64,000 nt of DNA from Thaumasiovibrio subtropicus (GTDB lineage: Bacteria > Pseudomonadota > Gammaproteobacteria > Enterobacterales > Vibrionaceae), in the NCBI RefSeq assembly GCF_019703835.1, contig NZ_AP023054.1:620001-684000 (forward strand). The letters are read 5' to 3'. The first letter of the stretch is position 1, and every line of letters begins with the position of its first letter. Position numbers and translations under genes: made by a program. Positions 32,501 to 39,771 of this stretch are shown piece after piece. A model generated the notes under the pieces. That model was not told where the DNA came from. It did not search any database and saw only the letters and a list, made by a program, of their open reading frames with translations.

Positions 32501-34380
32501 GCTTGTTGCGTTTCGGGCAAGGCGAACGAGCTGCCGCACTCCTTTGGTTGTTAGGGCTGAATGACGCGGAGTTAGCGCAGTGGCAGCAAGCTGCAAACAA
32601 TGCGCAGCAACTTAAAGAATACCTGCACGCGGGCGAGGCCTATGAGGCACTGCAGCAAGATCTCGAAAAACAGATTACGCTACCAGACGGTGTGACGGCG
32701 AGTGATGTGTCAGACTACCTCATTCAGCTACTCGCAAAACCTCTGCAAGATATCGCGGTCGGTTTAGATGCCCATAATCTGAGTGAAGACTATTTGCAGT
32801 TCCGACGAAGTTTGGGATGGCGTCCAAGTGAGTTGCCTCCTCAAGCAGCGTTTGCTGACCATCTACAATGGCTTTCTGCTTACAGTGAGCGTGAAGGCAC
32901 TGGACAAGGTTTTGTGGTTGAAGCTGCTGCGATCGCGACCTGGAAAGCCAGCTCAAGCATTGCGATGCGCACGGTTGATTTCTCACTATCAGTGCATATT
33001 GAAGGGTTGTTGGGTGATCATCGCCGTCTTGATGGTGGCAAGCTAACCCTAGTGTTAGACGATTTCTTGAAGCGCGGCGAGCATCATAATCGTGTGACAT
33101 TACCGGGTTTTGAAGCCTACTTAAAAACGCGCGCCGATATGCTCAATGAGGCAAAATCTCAATTCCGTTTGGAAGAGTTTAAGCCGCGCCCGCTCACTTC
33201 ATTTGTGCGTAACAAGTTGATCAGTGACAGCTACTTACCCCTGATAGGCGATAACTTTGCCAAGCAGATGGGTGCATTAGGCGACAGTAAACGTACCGAC
33301 TTGATGGGGATGTTATTGCTTATCTCCCCACCTGGGTATGGTAAGACAACCCTGATCGAATATGTTGCTCAGAAGCTGGGCTTGGTCTTCATGAAGATCA
33401 ATGGCCCGTCTATAGGCCATCAGGTGACATCGCTAGATCCGGCCGATGCGCCTGATCAAAATGCGGCGCGTGAAGTCGAAAAGATCAACCTCGCCTTCGA
33501 AATGGGGAACAACGTATTACTCTATCTCGATGATATTCAGCATACACACCCTGAGTTCTTACAGAAGTTTATCTCTTTGTGTGATGGTACCCGTCGTATT
33601 GAAGGTACGTGGAACGGACAGACAAAAACGTACGACATGCGTGGTAAGAAGTTTGCCGTGGTGATGGCGGGTAACCCCTATACCGAATCTGGAGAGATGT
33701 TCCGTATCCCTGACATGCTGGCTAACCGCGCGGATATCTACAACCTTGGTGATATGCTCTCTGACCAGAAAACCGCCTTTGAACTCAGCTTTATTGAGAA
33801 CTCATTGACGTCAAATCCTGTTCTTGCACCGTTGGCGACACGTGATCTTGATGATCTCTATCGTTTCGTGAACATGGCGGGAGGCGACAACATTGCCTTG
33901 AGCGAAATGAGTCATGCTTATTCCGCCATTGAGGCTGGTGATATCGTTGCGACATTGCAACGTCTGATCACCGTGCAACAAACGGTGTTGAAGGTAAATC
34001 AGCAGTATATTGCCTCTGCAGCAACCGCTGATGAGTATCGGGTTGAACCACCGTTTAAGCTTCAAGGTTCTTACCGAAACATGAATAAGCTGGCTGAAAA
34101 GATCTCGTCAGTGATGACGGATGACGAATTGCAGACGTTACTACAAGATCACTACCAAGGTGAAGCGCAAACGTTGACGAGCGGCACTGAGGATAACCTC
34201 CTCAAACTGGCTGAACTGCGCGGAGCGATGTCAGACGATCAACAACAGCGTTGGCAAGAAATCAGAGATGGTTATCAACGTCGCCAAATGTTGGGAGATG
34301 AAGAAGACAGAGCCGGTCAGGTGGTGCAGCAATTGGCTGCGCTTAATCAGCAGTTTGCTGCGATGCGTCGTGGCGAATAG
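29518..34380 (+). CDS. Giant AAA+ 'DNA repair ATPase' (DUF3686-like)
   Basis: A 1620-residue protein. Residues 1 to about 430 look beta-rich (many alternating hydrophobics) and resemble the N-terminal DUF3686 region of proteins annotated as DNA repair ATPases. Charged coiled coil dominates about 500-870 (for example TAELQALQEEVEKLRDELAL). A single MoxR-like AAA+ module lies near 1240-1500: Walker A PPGYGKTTL (about 1272), Walker B LLYLDDIQ (about 1334), a sensor-1 type VVMAGNPY and an arginine-rich MLANRADIYNLGD. The annotation name comes from coiled-coil similarity to SMC-like ATPases, so a role in repair is unproven. It is encoded with flotillin, PLD-like and TelA-like proteins. Confidence 0.82.
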   Translation: MSETTSQAVTEGGAYEVLKNRLLQQGSHLKSIAQQFNQDRQEVFGGQELDLIGKANVQTEARCIPVDMAQVNGQLLFGYQVTVGMKASPSLSDVFGLYQLHENEGMFRVEPLPVDKSFLADERFLHELNELFTYYSDAKLSQIARQENVLYIAFQIGMRAEDRKVFRFQLNKNSVEYLDANGHQTLQGAQQHDFEWTPTTRADHLLGTHPHVSIKDKLFVECVGGDLTIKVEDNTEDGKGIYNEPVEDLHQSVADADIEYAFIGDLIALKILPNREKEYRYFIFNPLTQKVIRVDALQVSAKSLPEDHGILYSHGYVLTNGESKQLDMDWENLRFFQRIASPNGEDMLYVFFNIRDGYYVIYTYNMIEKRFSAPLDSHGLSLYSDGRMLVFQVSDNAEASTIHPLRIWETPFSTQDYYTSHQSAGDKTSPLFNLGNAELVRALSSVLSVCHLAQTEEVTQAAYEALLKQSQATLDHYHWLNHDYANGIGDAIHAVMDTSHKIIDEFAKVLQMQAHALEALETESAAVHQLTGKIKLAPKYDAKALLTLLAELKQQTGSTMVLQQQHYVDVEAVDTLLAELDEHRQYLNELLLSLLQKEEAYQPFKVAITKIEDQLVEVDKTAELQALQEEVEKLRDELALVSEEVTEIETDDPTQATRILDLTTEVTTMLNTVSAKLRIRHESLQNDEVKAEFSAQFKLLSQSVSSAMEQATSPEECDNQLAKLIGQLEKLESRFADFDEFLGEIYTKRDEIQSTLENHKQQLVAAQQRRVQNLLQAANVTLNSVEKRVSRFEDVAGLNSYFSTDAMVIKVNQLAESIRELGDSVKADSVESKLKSLKDQSLRALRDNQDIFEQGGKVLRLGKHRFSVNQQSLDLSLIDNNNQLSLHISGTDFYQPITDETFLQLQSLSQLDVASETPSLYRGEYLAYLMFTLIEAEPEKYGLPQLLVASKEGQLLNLVQQVAAPRYQEGYVKGIHDHDAAKMLEALLPIYEQAGLLRFGQGERAAALLWLLGLNDAELAQWQQAANNAQQLKEYLHAGEAYEALQQDLEKQITLPDGVTASDVSDYLIQLLAKPLQDIAVGLDAHNLSEDYLQFRRSLGWRPSELPPQAAFADHLQWLSAYSEREGTGQGFVVEAAAIATWKASSSIAMRTVDFSLSVHIEGLLGDHRRLDGGKLTLVLDDFLKRGEHHNRVTLPGFEAYLKTRADMLNEAKSQFRLEEFKPRPLTSFVRNKLISDSYLPLIGDNFAKQMGALGDSKRTDLMGMLLLISPPGYGKTTLIEYVAQKLGLVFMKINGPSIGHQVTSLDPADAPDQNAAREVEKINLAFEMGNNVLLYLDDIQHTHPEFLQKFISLCDGTRRIEGTWNGQTKTYDMRGKKFAVVMAGNPYTESGEMFRIPDMLANRADIYNLGDMLSDQKTAFELSFIENSLTSNPVLAPLATRDLDDLYRFVNMAGGDNIALSEMSHAYSAIEAGDIVATLQRLITVQQTVLKVNQQYIASAATADEYRVEPPFKLQGSYRNMNKLAEKISSVMTDDELQTLLQDHYQGEAQTLTSGTEDNLLKLAELRGAMSDDQQQRWQEIRDGYQRRQMLGDEEDRAGQVVQQLAALNQQFAAMRRGE

Positions 34381-34393
34381 CGTGCTAACCCTT

Positions 34394-34422
34394 TGCCCAC
34401 AGTGAAAGCTGTGGGCATTTTT
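34394..34422 (+). terminator. Terminator-like hairpin between ATPase and PLD genes
   Basis: TGCCCACAG-TGAAAG-CTGTGGGCA is followed by TTTTT, 14 bases after the ATPase stop and 17 before the PLD-like start. It could partly terminate the first three-gene message, leaving the last two genes to read-through or to their own promoter. Confidence 0.7.
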
Positions 34423-34438
34423 GCTAGAGGACTCAAGG

Positions 34439-35137
34439 ATGAACAAACATCAGTTAGCTGAGTGGATCACAACATCATTAGACGACTTTAAATTGGATGA
34501 CAGTGAGCGGCGAGAGTTGAGCGCTACACTCAGTGATCTGGATATGGCCGATGAAGATCGCGGCTTTATTCGTAATCACACCTTTAGGTTGGCGCAGCAA
34601 GCACTCGGCGAAGGCGGGGATCCTGCGATGATAGTGCGTTGGCTAGAGCGGATTGTTAAGGTGTTAGACAACTCAAGACCGAGTGCAGAACCTGTCATTG
34701 CTGAGAGTTGGTTCTCTCCGGGGCGGGCGTGCGCAAATGGTATCACTCAGCATTTGCGTAGCGCTCGACACAGCATTGATATCTGTGTTTTTACTATCGC
34801 AGATGATGATCTCAGCAAAGAAATCTTGCGCGCTCATGAGCGTGGCGTGAAAGTTCGATTAGTGACCGATGCCGAGAAGCTCCATGACCGAGGTAGCGAT
34901 ATCGACTATCTCGCCCGCAAAGGTGTCCCGATTAAGATCGATGATACCAACTACCATATGCACCATAAGTTCGCGATTTTTGATGGTCAGCGAATGATTA
35001 ATGGCAGCTTTAACTGGACGAGAAGCGCGTCAAAATATAATCAAGAAGATATTACCTTGACCGATGACCCCCGCTTCGTGGGCAAGTATTTGGCAAGATT
35101 CGAAACGCTTTGGGAGCGCTTCCCGCAATATAACTAA
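34439..35137 (+). CDS. Phospholipase-D-fold protein with a single HKD motif
   Basis: A 232-residue protein. Residues 1-85 form a helical N-terminal region of unknown type. Residues about 88-230 form one PLD-like domain with the catalytic motif HHKFAIFD (His175, Lys177, Asp182) followed by GSFNWT. A single HKD copy means it must dimerise to build an active site, as do Nuc-type endonucleases and mitochondrial PLD. Substrates could be DNA, RNA or phospholipid and cannot be chosen from sequence. No signal peptide is seen, so it is probably cytoplasmic. ATG at 34439 has GAGG upstream; an in-frame start six codons earlier lies in the hairpin tail. Confidence 0.85.
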   Translation: MNKHQLAEWITTSLDDFKLDDSERRELSATLSDLDMADEDRGFIRNHTFRLAQQALGEGGDPAMIVRWLERIVKVLDNSRPSAEPVIAESWFSPGRACANGITQHLRSARHSIDICVFTIADDDLSKEILRAHERGVKVRLVTDAEKLHDRGSDIDYLARKGVPIKIDDTNYHMHHKFAIFDGQRMINGSFNWTRSASKYNQEDITLTDDPRFVGKYLARFETLWERFPQYN

Positions 35138-35164
35138 TTTAACAAGCTCAGTAAGGAGCCTGGC

Positions 35165-36250
35165 ATGGAAGATATCCAACAACCTGTCCCACAGGAAGAA
35201 CACAAAGAAGAGCATATGCCAATGGCGCTGCCCGCGGATGCCATTGTTGCGATTGCGGATGCCTTCGACCCTTATGATAGTGTCTCGACCATCACTTTCG
35301 GTAAAGAAGCTCAGCAAAGTTTGACAGACTTTACCGATTCGGTGTTAGAAAACGTTCGGCTTCGAGATGCAGGAGATGCAGGTGAAATGTTGCAGTCGAT
35401 GATTGCGACAATGGATGGCTCTCAGTTTGATGAGGTTAATAAGTCGACGTTCTTGTCTCGTTTACCTTTAATTGGTGAGCTCTTTTGCGGATTTAAGAAA
35501 TTTGCGCAAGGCTTTGATTCAGTGAAGAGTCACCTTGAGGAGTTAACCAAGTCGCTGGAAGCGCAGTCGGTGCGTTTAGCCCATGATGTGCGTCAGTTGG
35601 ACACACTATATGATGAAAACTTGGCTTTGTTGAAAGGGTTAGAAGAATACATCGAAGCGGGGCGTTGGAAAATTCATCAACTCAAAGAAGCGCATCTACC
35701 TGTGCTGCTGAAAGCGGCGCAAGAGTCTGGTGACGCCTTGGAGGCACAGGCTCACCGTGACGCGCAGCAGGTCGTTGCACGTTTAGAAAAACGCGTTCAC
35801 AACCTAGAGCTTTCACGTATGGCAGCAATTCAGACCGCGCCACAGATCCGTTTATCTCAAGAGGGTAATCAGATCATGATGGAAGATATTCAGGATATCG
35901 TCCATAACACCTTACCTATGTGGAAACGACAGTTCTTGATTGCTATCTCAAACTTTGAGAAAGAGAAGGCATTGAAGGTAACGCGTGCGGTGAAAGATTA
36001 CACCAATCAGCAGTACGTACAGAACGCGGAAAAGCTGAAAGTACTGGAAGAGCAAATTGCCGAAAACTATCAACGTGGTGTGCTTGATCTCGACTCATTA
36101 CAAACCGTGAACCAGTTAACCATTGAAACATTGAACAATACCTTGTCGAGAGTGAAAGAAGGGCGTGAGAAGCGAGAGCATGCCCAGCGTGTGATTGCTG
36201 AAGCAGAGAAAGAGCTTAAGCTAGCGTTGCAACAAACCATCAGTGATTAA
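35165..36250 (+). CDS. TelA-like toxic anion resistance family protein
   Basis: A 361-residue, mostly helical cytoplasmic protein with the layout of the TelA family (PF05816). The opening FDPYDSVSTITFGKEAQQSL is followed by a coiled-coil core with LRQLDTLYDENLALLKGLEEYIEAG-type sequence. The family is named for tellurite resistance plasmid genes, but its biochemical role is unknown, and it recurs in stress-response operons with Ter proteins and large ATPases. Here it follows the PLD-like gene by 27 bases, with AAGGAGCC as ribosome-binding site. It is the last gene of the locus before a strong terminator. Confidence 0.87.
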   Translation: MEDIQQPVPQEEHKEEHMPMALPADAIVAIADAFDPYDSVSTITFGKEAQQSLTDFTDSVLENVRLRDAGDAGEMLQSMIATMDGSQFDEVNKSTFLSRLPLIGELFCGFKKFAQGFDSVKSHLEELTKSLEAQSVRLAHDVRQLDTLYDENLALLKGLEEYIEAGRWKIHQLKEAHLPVLLKAAQESGDALEAQAHRDAQQVVARLEKRVHNLELSRMAAIQTAPQIRLSQEGNQIMMEDIQDIVHNTLPMWKRQFLIAISNFEKEKALKVTRAVKDYTNQQYVQNAEKLKVLEEQIAENYQRGVLDLDSLQTVNQLTIETLNNTLSRVKEGREKREHAQRVIAEAEKELKLALQQTISD

Positions 36251-36302
36251 GGTGCTTGTGCTCAAGTATTTTGAGGTTGCTTGAGCCTAGTGAATCGTCA
36301 GT

Positions 36303-36335
36303 AAAAAGCAGTGGTCAATTGGCCGCTGCTTTTTT
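36303..36335 (+). terminator. Terminator of the flotillin/TelA locus
   Basis: AAAAGCAGTGGTC pairs with GGCCGCTGCTTTT (two G-U pairs) across a short loop, followed by TTTTTT. It lies 53 bases after the telA-like stop and marks the 3' boundary of the locus. Confidence 0.88.
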
Positions 36336-36415
36336 GTTTGTCCCAAATTAGAAGCATTGATGTGGCATCTGAGTCACTACGCTTAATTGACTATGTGATC
36401 AATTCGGGTGTCGAC

Positions 36416-37189
36416 ATGCTGAGAGTGATGACGTTTACGTTGTTTTGCCTAATGACAACGTTCGCTTTGGCGGAAAATAGGCGGGTGGTGAATTTAACCG
36501 CGGGGAACTATCCCCCTTATCAAGCAGAAAACCTCAAGCACTATGGCGTTGTCTCGAGAATTGTTGTTGAAGCATTTGCTTTGGAAGGGATTGACGTGAA
36601 ATTTCACTTTATGTCTTGGAAACGGGCTTATGGCTATATTTTACGTGGTGAACTAGATGGGGTGGGATACGCAACTAAAAAAGCGGAGCGGTTAGCGCAC
36701 TTTTACTACTCAGAGCCTGTTTTTCAGAAAACGCGGGTGTTCTTTCATTTAAAATCGCGTCCTTTTGATTGGTCATCGATGGCTGATCTTGCTGGATATC
36801 GAATAGGCGCAATGCAAGGGTATGCCTACAGTGATGAGTTTGATCAGGCAGACCAAAATGGTGACATCACCACCGAACGCGTGTTGTCTCATGCACAAAA
36901 TATGACAAAGCTGTTGCGAGGCAACCGATTGGATATTGTGCTGACAACAATAGACCAAGGTTTTTATGCACTTCATCTTACCCATCCTGAGGAAGTGGAC
37001 CGTGTGACCTATCATCCCAAGCATGTTCAAAACCCTGATATGTATCTGATGATTTCTAAGAAAGTGGCAGATGGTGCCTTGTTAGTGGAGAAGTTCAATC
37101 GAGGTTTAGCGACATTGCGTGCAGAGGGAAAAATAGCGCAGTATTTTGCGGAGTCACAACGAGGTGAATACATTATTGAGGCTGAGTAG
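36416..37189 (+). CDS. Periplasmic solute-binding protein, family 3 type (orphan)
   Basis: A 257-residue exported protein. It has a hydrophobic signal peptide (MLRVMTFTLFCLMTTFALAE) followed by a bacterial family 3 binding-protein fold: LTAGNYPPYQ near the mature N-terminus, LDGVGYATKKAERLAHFYYSEPVF in the first lobe and ADLAGYRIGAMQGYAYSDEF at the hinge. Proteins of this kind bind amino acids or related small polar ligands. No ABC permease or ATPase is adjacent, and no sensor domain is fused, so its partner is unknown. I chose the ATG at 36416 because an earlier in-frame GTG lies within the upstream terminator. Substrate not assignable. Confidence 0.75.
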   Translation: MLRVMTFTLFCLMTTFALAENRRVVNLTAGNYPPYQAENLKHYGVVSRIVVEAFALEGIDVKFHFMSWKRAYGYILRGELDGVGYATKKAERLAHFYYSEPVFQKTRVFFHLKSRPFDWSSMADLAGYRIGAMQGYAYSDEFDQADQNGDITTERVLSHAQNMTKLLRGNRLDIVLTTIDQGFYALHLTHPEEVDRVTYHPKHVQNPDMYLMISKKVADGALLVEKFNRGLATLRAEGKIAQYFAESQRGEYIIEAE

Positions 37190-37225
37190 GGTTTAAATCT
37201 GGTTAGGGATTGCGATTCATACGAT

Positions 37226-37260
37226 GAGCGCTCAGAATACCGTTTTCTGAGCGCTTTTTA
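37226..37260 (+). terminator. Terminator after the solute-binding protein
   Basis: AGCGCTCAGAA and TTCTGAGCGCT pair perfectly across a short loop, followed by TTTTT, 12 bases before the pncC start. Confidence 0.88.
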
Positions 37261-37272
37261 ATAGGAGCAAGG

Positions 37273-37749
37273 ATGGTTCATAAGAGATTGAGTCAACAAC
37301 TCGGCAAAGCCTTAGCTGACAGAGGTTGGGTACTGGCGACAGCTGAATCTTGCACTGGCGGTGGGGTAGCGACAGCTGTCACTGACATTGCTGGGAGTTC
37401 AGCGTGGTTTGATCGCGCCTTTGTGACTTACAGCAATGAAGCAAAAATGGAAATGCTAGGTGTAAAGGCTGACACGCTCATTCAGTTTGGAGCAGTGAGT
37501 GAGCCTGTTGTCGAAGAGATGTCACAGGGCGCTTTGTCGCGCTCTCACGCAGATATCAGTGTCGCAATAAGCGGTATAGCGGGACCCGGTGGAGGTTCAG
37601 ACGAAAAGCCGGTTGGAACGGTGTGCTTTGGTTTTGCAACCCGACAGGGTGAAAGTACAGTCACTACCTGTATATTTGCTGGTGATCGGGCACAGGTTAG
37701 GACTGAAGCGATTGAGTATGCGTTAAAAAGCCTGATTAAAATGATTTAA
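37273..37749 (+). CDS. pncC: Nicotinamide-nucleotide amidohydrolase PncC (CinA C-domain)
   Basis: A 158-residue stand-alone CinA C-terminal domain that deamidates nicotinamide mononucleotide to nicotinate mononucleotide in pyridine nucleotide salvage. The family signature LATAESCTGGGVATAVTDIAGSS is near residues 22-44 and AISGIAGPGGGSDEKPVGTVCFG near residues 98-120. The N-terminal MoeA-like domain of long CinA proteins is absent, as in E. coli YgaD. It sits upstream of recA, the common cinA-recA neighbourhood. Confidence 0.93.
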   Translation: MVHKRLSQQLGKALADRGWVLATAESCTGGGVATAVTDIAGSSAWFDRAFVTYSNEAKMEMLGVKADTLIQFGAVSEPVVEEMSQGALSRSHADISVAISGIAGPGGGSDEKPVGTVCFGFATRQGESTVTTCIFAGDRAQVRTEAIEYALKSLIKMI

Positions 37750-37794
37750 AATCAACATCTTGTACTATTGGTGCAGAAAATCCGCAATCACCAG

Positions 37795-37822
37795 TAGACA
37801 CTGTATGAATAGACAGTATAAT
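37795..37822 (+). promoter_or_regulatory. recA sigma-70 promoter
   Basis: TAGACA (37795-37800) and a perfect TATAAT (37817-37822) are 16 bases apart. The start codon of recA is 38 bases downstream. Confidence 0.85.
37799..37818. promoter_or_regulatory. LexA (SOS) box of recA
   Basis: CTGTATGAATAGACAG is the CTG-N10-CAG core of the gammaproteobacterial SOS box, flanked by CA and TA. It fills the spacer of the recA promoter and overlaps its -10, so bound LexA would block polymerase. Confidence 0.9.
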
Positions 37823-37859
37823 GATCAGCATTAAACAAGAACGTAGTGTGGAGAGTCGA

Positions 37860-38909
37860 ATGGACGACAACAAACAGAAGGCACTGGCTGCGGCGCTGGG
37901 TCAAATCGAAAAGCAATTTGGTAAAGGGTCGATCATGCGTCTGGGTGATGATCGTACCATGGACATTGAAACCGTTTCTACCGGTTCGTTGTCGTTAGAT
38001 ATCGCACTGGGTGTTGGTGGTCTTCCATACGGCCGTATCGTTGAAATTTACGGTCCAGAATCTTCGGGTAAAACGACACTCACACTGCAAGTGATCGCCG
38101 AAGCGCAAAAACAAGGTAAAACCTGTGCATTTATCGATGCTGAGCACGCGCTTGATCCCGTCTATGCGCGCAAGCTGAATGTTGATATCGATAACCTGCT
38201 GGTCTCTCAACCAGATACTGGTGAGCAAGCACTTGAAATCGCAGATGCGTTGACACGCTCTGGTGCTGTTGACGTGATCATTGTTGACTCCGTTGCCGCA
38301 TTGACGCCAAAAGCTGAGATTGAAGGCGAGATGGGTGATTCTCACATGGGTCTTCAGGCACGAATGTTGTCGCAAGCGATGCGTAAGCTGACCGGTAACA
38401 TCAAAAACTCAAACACCTTGATGATCTTCATCAACCAGATCCGAATGAAGATCGGTGTCATGTTTGGTAATCCTGAAACAACAACCGGTGGTAATGCACT
38501 GAAGTTCTACGCGTCTGTGCGTCTTGATATTCGCCGTACTGGTGCCATCAAAGATGGTGACGAGGTTGTAGGTAACGAAACGCGCGTGAAAGTAGTGAAG
38601 AACAAAGTGGCAGCGCCATTTAAGCAAGCAGACTTCCAGATTCTTTATGGCCAAGGCATTAACTTACTAGGTGAGTTGGTTGACCTTGGGGTTAAGCATA
38701 AAATGGTTGAAAAAGCGGGTGCATGGTATAGCTACAATGGCGATAAGATTGGCCAAGGTAAAGCGAATGCGTGTAAGTTTCTTGCTGAGAATACTGCGAT
38801 TGCACAAGAGATCGATAAGAAATTGCGTGACTTGCTGCTGCAAAAACCAGAACTTCAGGAAGACGCTGATGGCGAGCAAGCCGATACCGCTGAAGATCAA
38901 GCATTCTAA
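37860..38909 (+). CDS. recA: Recombinase RecA
   Basis: A 349-residue DNA strand-exchange ATPase and LexA co-protease. Walker [10 protein letters not shown] lies near residues 66-74, preceded by [19 protein letters not shown]. The loop regions [18 protein letters not shown] and [25 protein letters not shown] and an acidic C-terminal tail are typical. The ATG at 37860 (MDDNKQKAL) follows GGAGAG; an in-frame ATG at 37821 lies on the promoter -10 and cannot be the start. recX follows after two bases, so RecX is probably made by read-through. Confidence 0.98.
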   Translation: MDDNKQKALAAALGQIEKQFGKGSIMRLGDDRTMDIETVSTGSLSLDIALGVGGLPYGRIVEIYGPESSGKTTLTLQVIAEAQKQGKTCAFIDAEHALDPVYARKLNVDIDNLLVSQPDTGEQALEIADALTRSGAVDVIIVDSVAALTPKAEIEGEMGDSHMGLQARMLSQAMRKLTGNIKNSNTLMIFINQIRMKIGVMFGNPETTTGGNALKFYASVRLDIRRTGAIKDGDEVVGNETRVKVVKNKVAAPFKQADFQILYGQGINLLGELVDLGVKHKMVEKAGAWYSYNGDKIGQGKANACKFLAENTAIAQEIDKKLRDLLLQKPELQEDADGEQADTAEDQAF

Positions 38910-38911
38910 GC

Positions 38912-39373
38912 ATGAAGCAATCAGCTTATGAGGCTGCGGTGGGACTATTGTCCCGCCGTGACCACGGCGAGAAAGAGCTACGGAGTAAATTGCTTAGTAA
39001 AGGGTTTGCCTTCGAAGAGGTTACTGACGCTCTGACCCGCTGTAAAGAATATGGATACCTCGATGATAGTCGCTACTGTGAGTTGATGTTGCGTAATGGC
39101 ATTAACAAAGGGTGGGGGCCTCAACGTATTCAACAATCTCTTAAGCAAAAAGGTATTGCGGATAGCCGAATCCAAGAGATGTTTTTAGATCTCGATATCG
39201 ATTGGTTTGAACAAGCCAGAGTCACTGCGCAACGCAAGTTTGGCTCGCAGGTCCAACGGACGAAAGATCGTCAAGTTGAAATGAAAGAGAAAGCAAAACG
39301 CTTTCGTTTTCTGCAATATCGTGGCTTTGACTTTGAACAGTCCAACTACGCACTAGAGCAACTCTCGCTTTAG
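38912..39373 (+). CDS. recX: RecA regulator RecX
   Basis: A 153-residue small basic helical protein with three-helix repeats. Family landmarks are LLSRRDHGEKELRSKLLSKGF near the N-terminus and DDSRYCELMLRNGINKGWGPQRI in the middle. RecX binds in the RecA filament groove and limits filament growth. It begins two bases after the recA stop with no promoter of its own, so it should share SOS control. Confidence 0.94.
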   Translation: MKQSAYEAAVGLLSRRDHGEKELRSKLLSKGFAFEEVTDALTRCKEYGYLDDSRYCELMLRNGINKGWGPQRIQQSLKQKGIADSRIQEMFLDLDIDWFEQARVTAQRKFGSQVQRTKDRQVEMKEKAKRFRFLQYRGFDFEQSNYALEQLSL

Positions 39374-39771
39374 CGCTATTTTCTTTTCAGCGCCACTTTT
39401 CCCATTAAGTCATCGCGTTTCACTTGGATTTTCGATACTCAAGTGGCAACGGCGGGTTGTGCACCACTATCTTCATTTTGCCATTCGGGGCTGCCAATTT
39501 GCGATGTTACTATGTGCAGGTTAACACCAATGTGATAGCGACTAGACTACGATGGGAGTGATGATACGCTTTCGCCAATGTCGACTTTAATTAATCTTGG
39601 GCGAAATTGCCTCTGAAAAGCTGCATTAATTAGCCTATTGATGTTTTTTTCCCTCCTATATTGACGCTGGCTGTTTTACAATAGCGCTAATTCTTATCGT
39701 CGCGGTTGAATTTTGCACATTCGCCCGCGGCTTTGTTGATCAATAAATATGCCGTTTTTCAGGAAATGCCT
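39374..39771 (+). other. Intergenic region recX-alaS
   Basis: About 400 bases without a supportable gene. A small hairpin (CACTTG 39421-39426 / CAAGTG 39440-39445) lacks a T run. Toward alaS the sequence is AT-rich with a TTGACG (39660-39665), but no well-spaced -10 is seen, so I do not call a promoter. The upstream in-frame extension of alaS from 39706 is not needed for the protein. Confidence 0.6.

Noticed and set aside
37821..37859. Upstream in-frame ATG for recA
   Set aside because: It lies on the TATAAT of the promoter and would add 13 non-conserved residues; the ATG at 37860 matches the family start.
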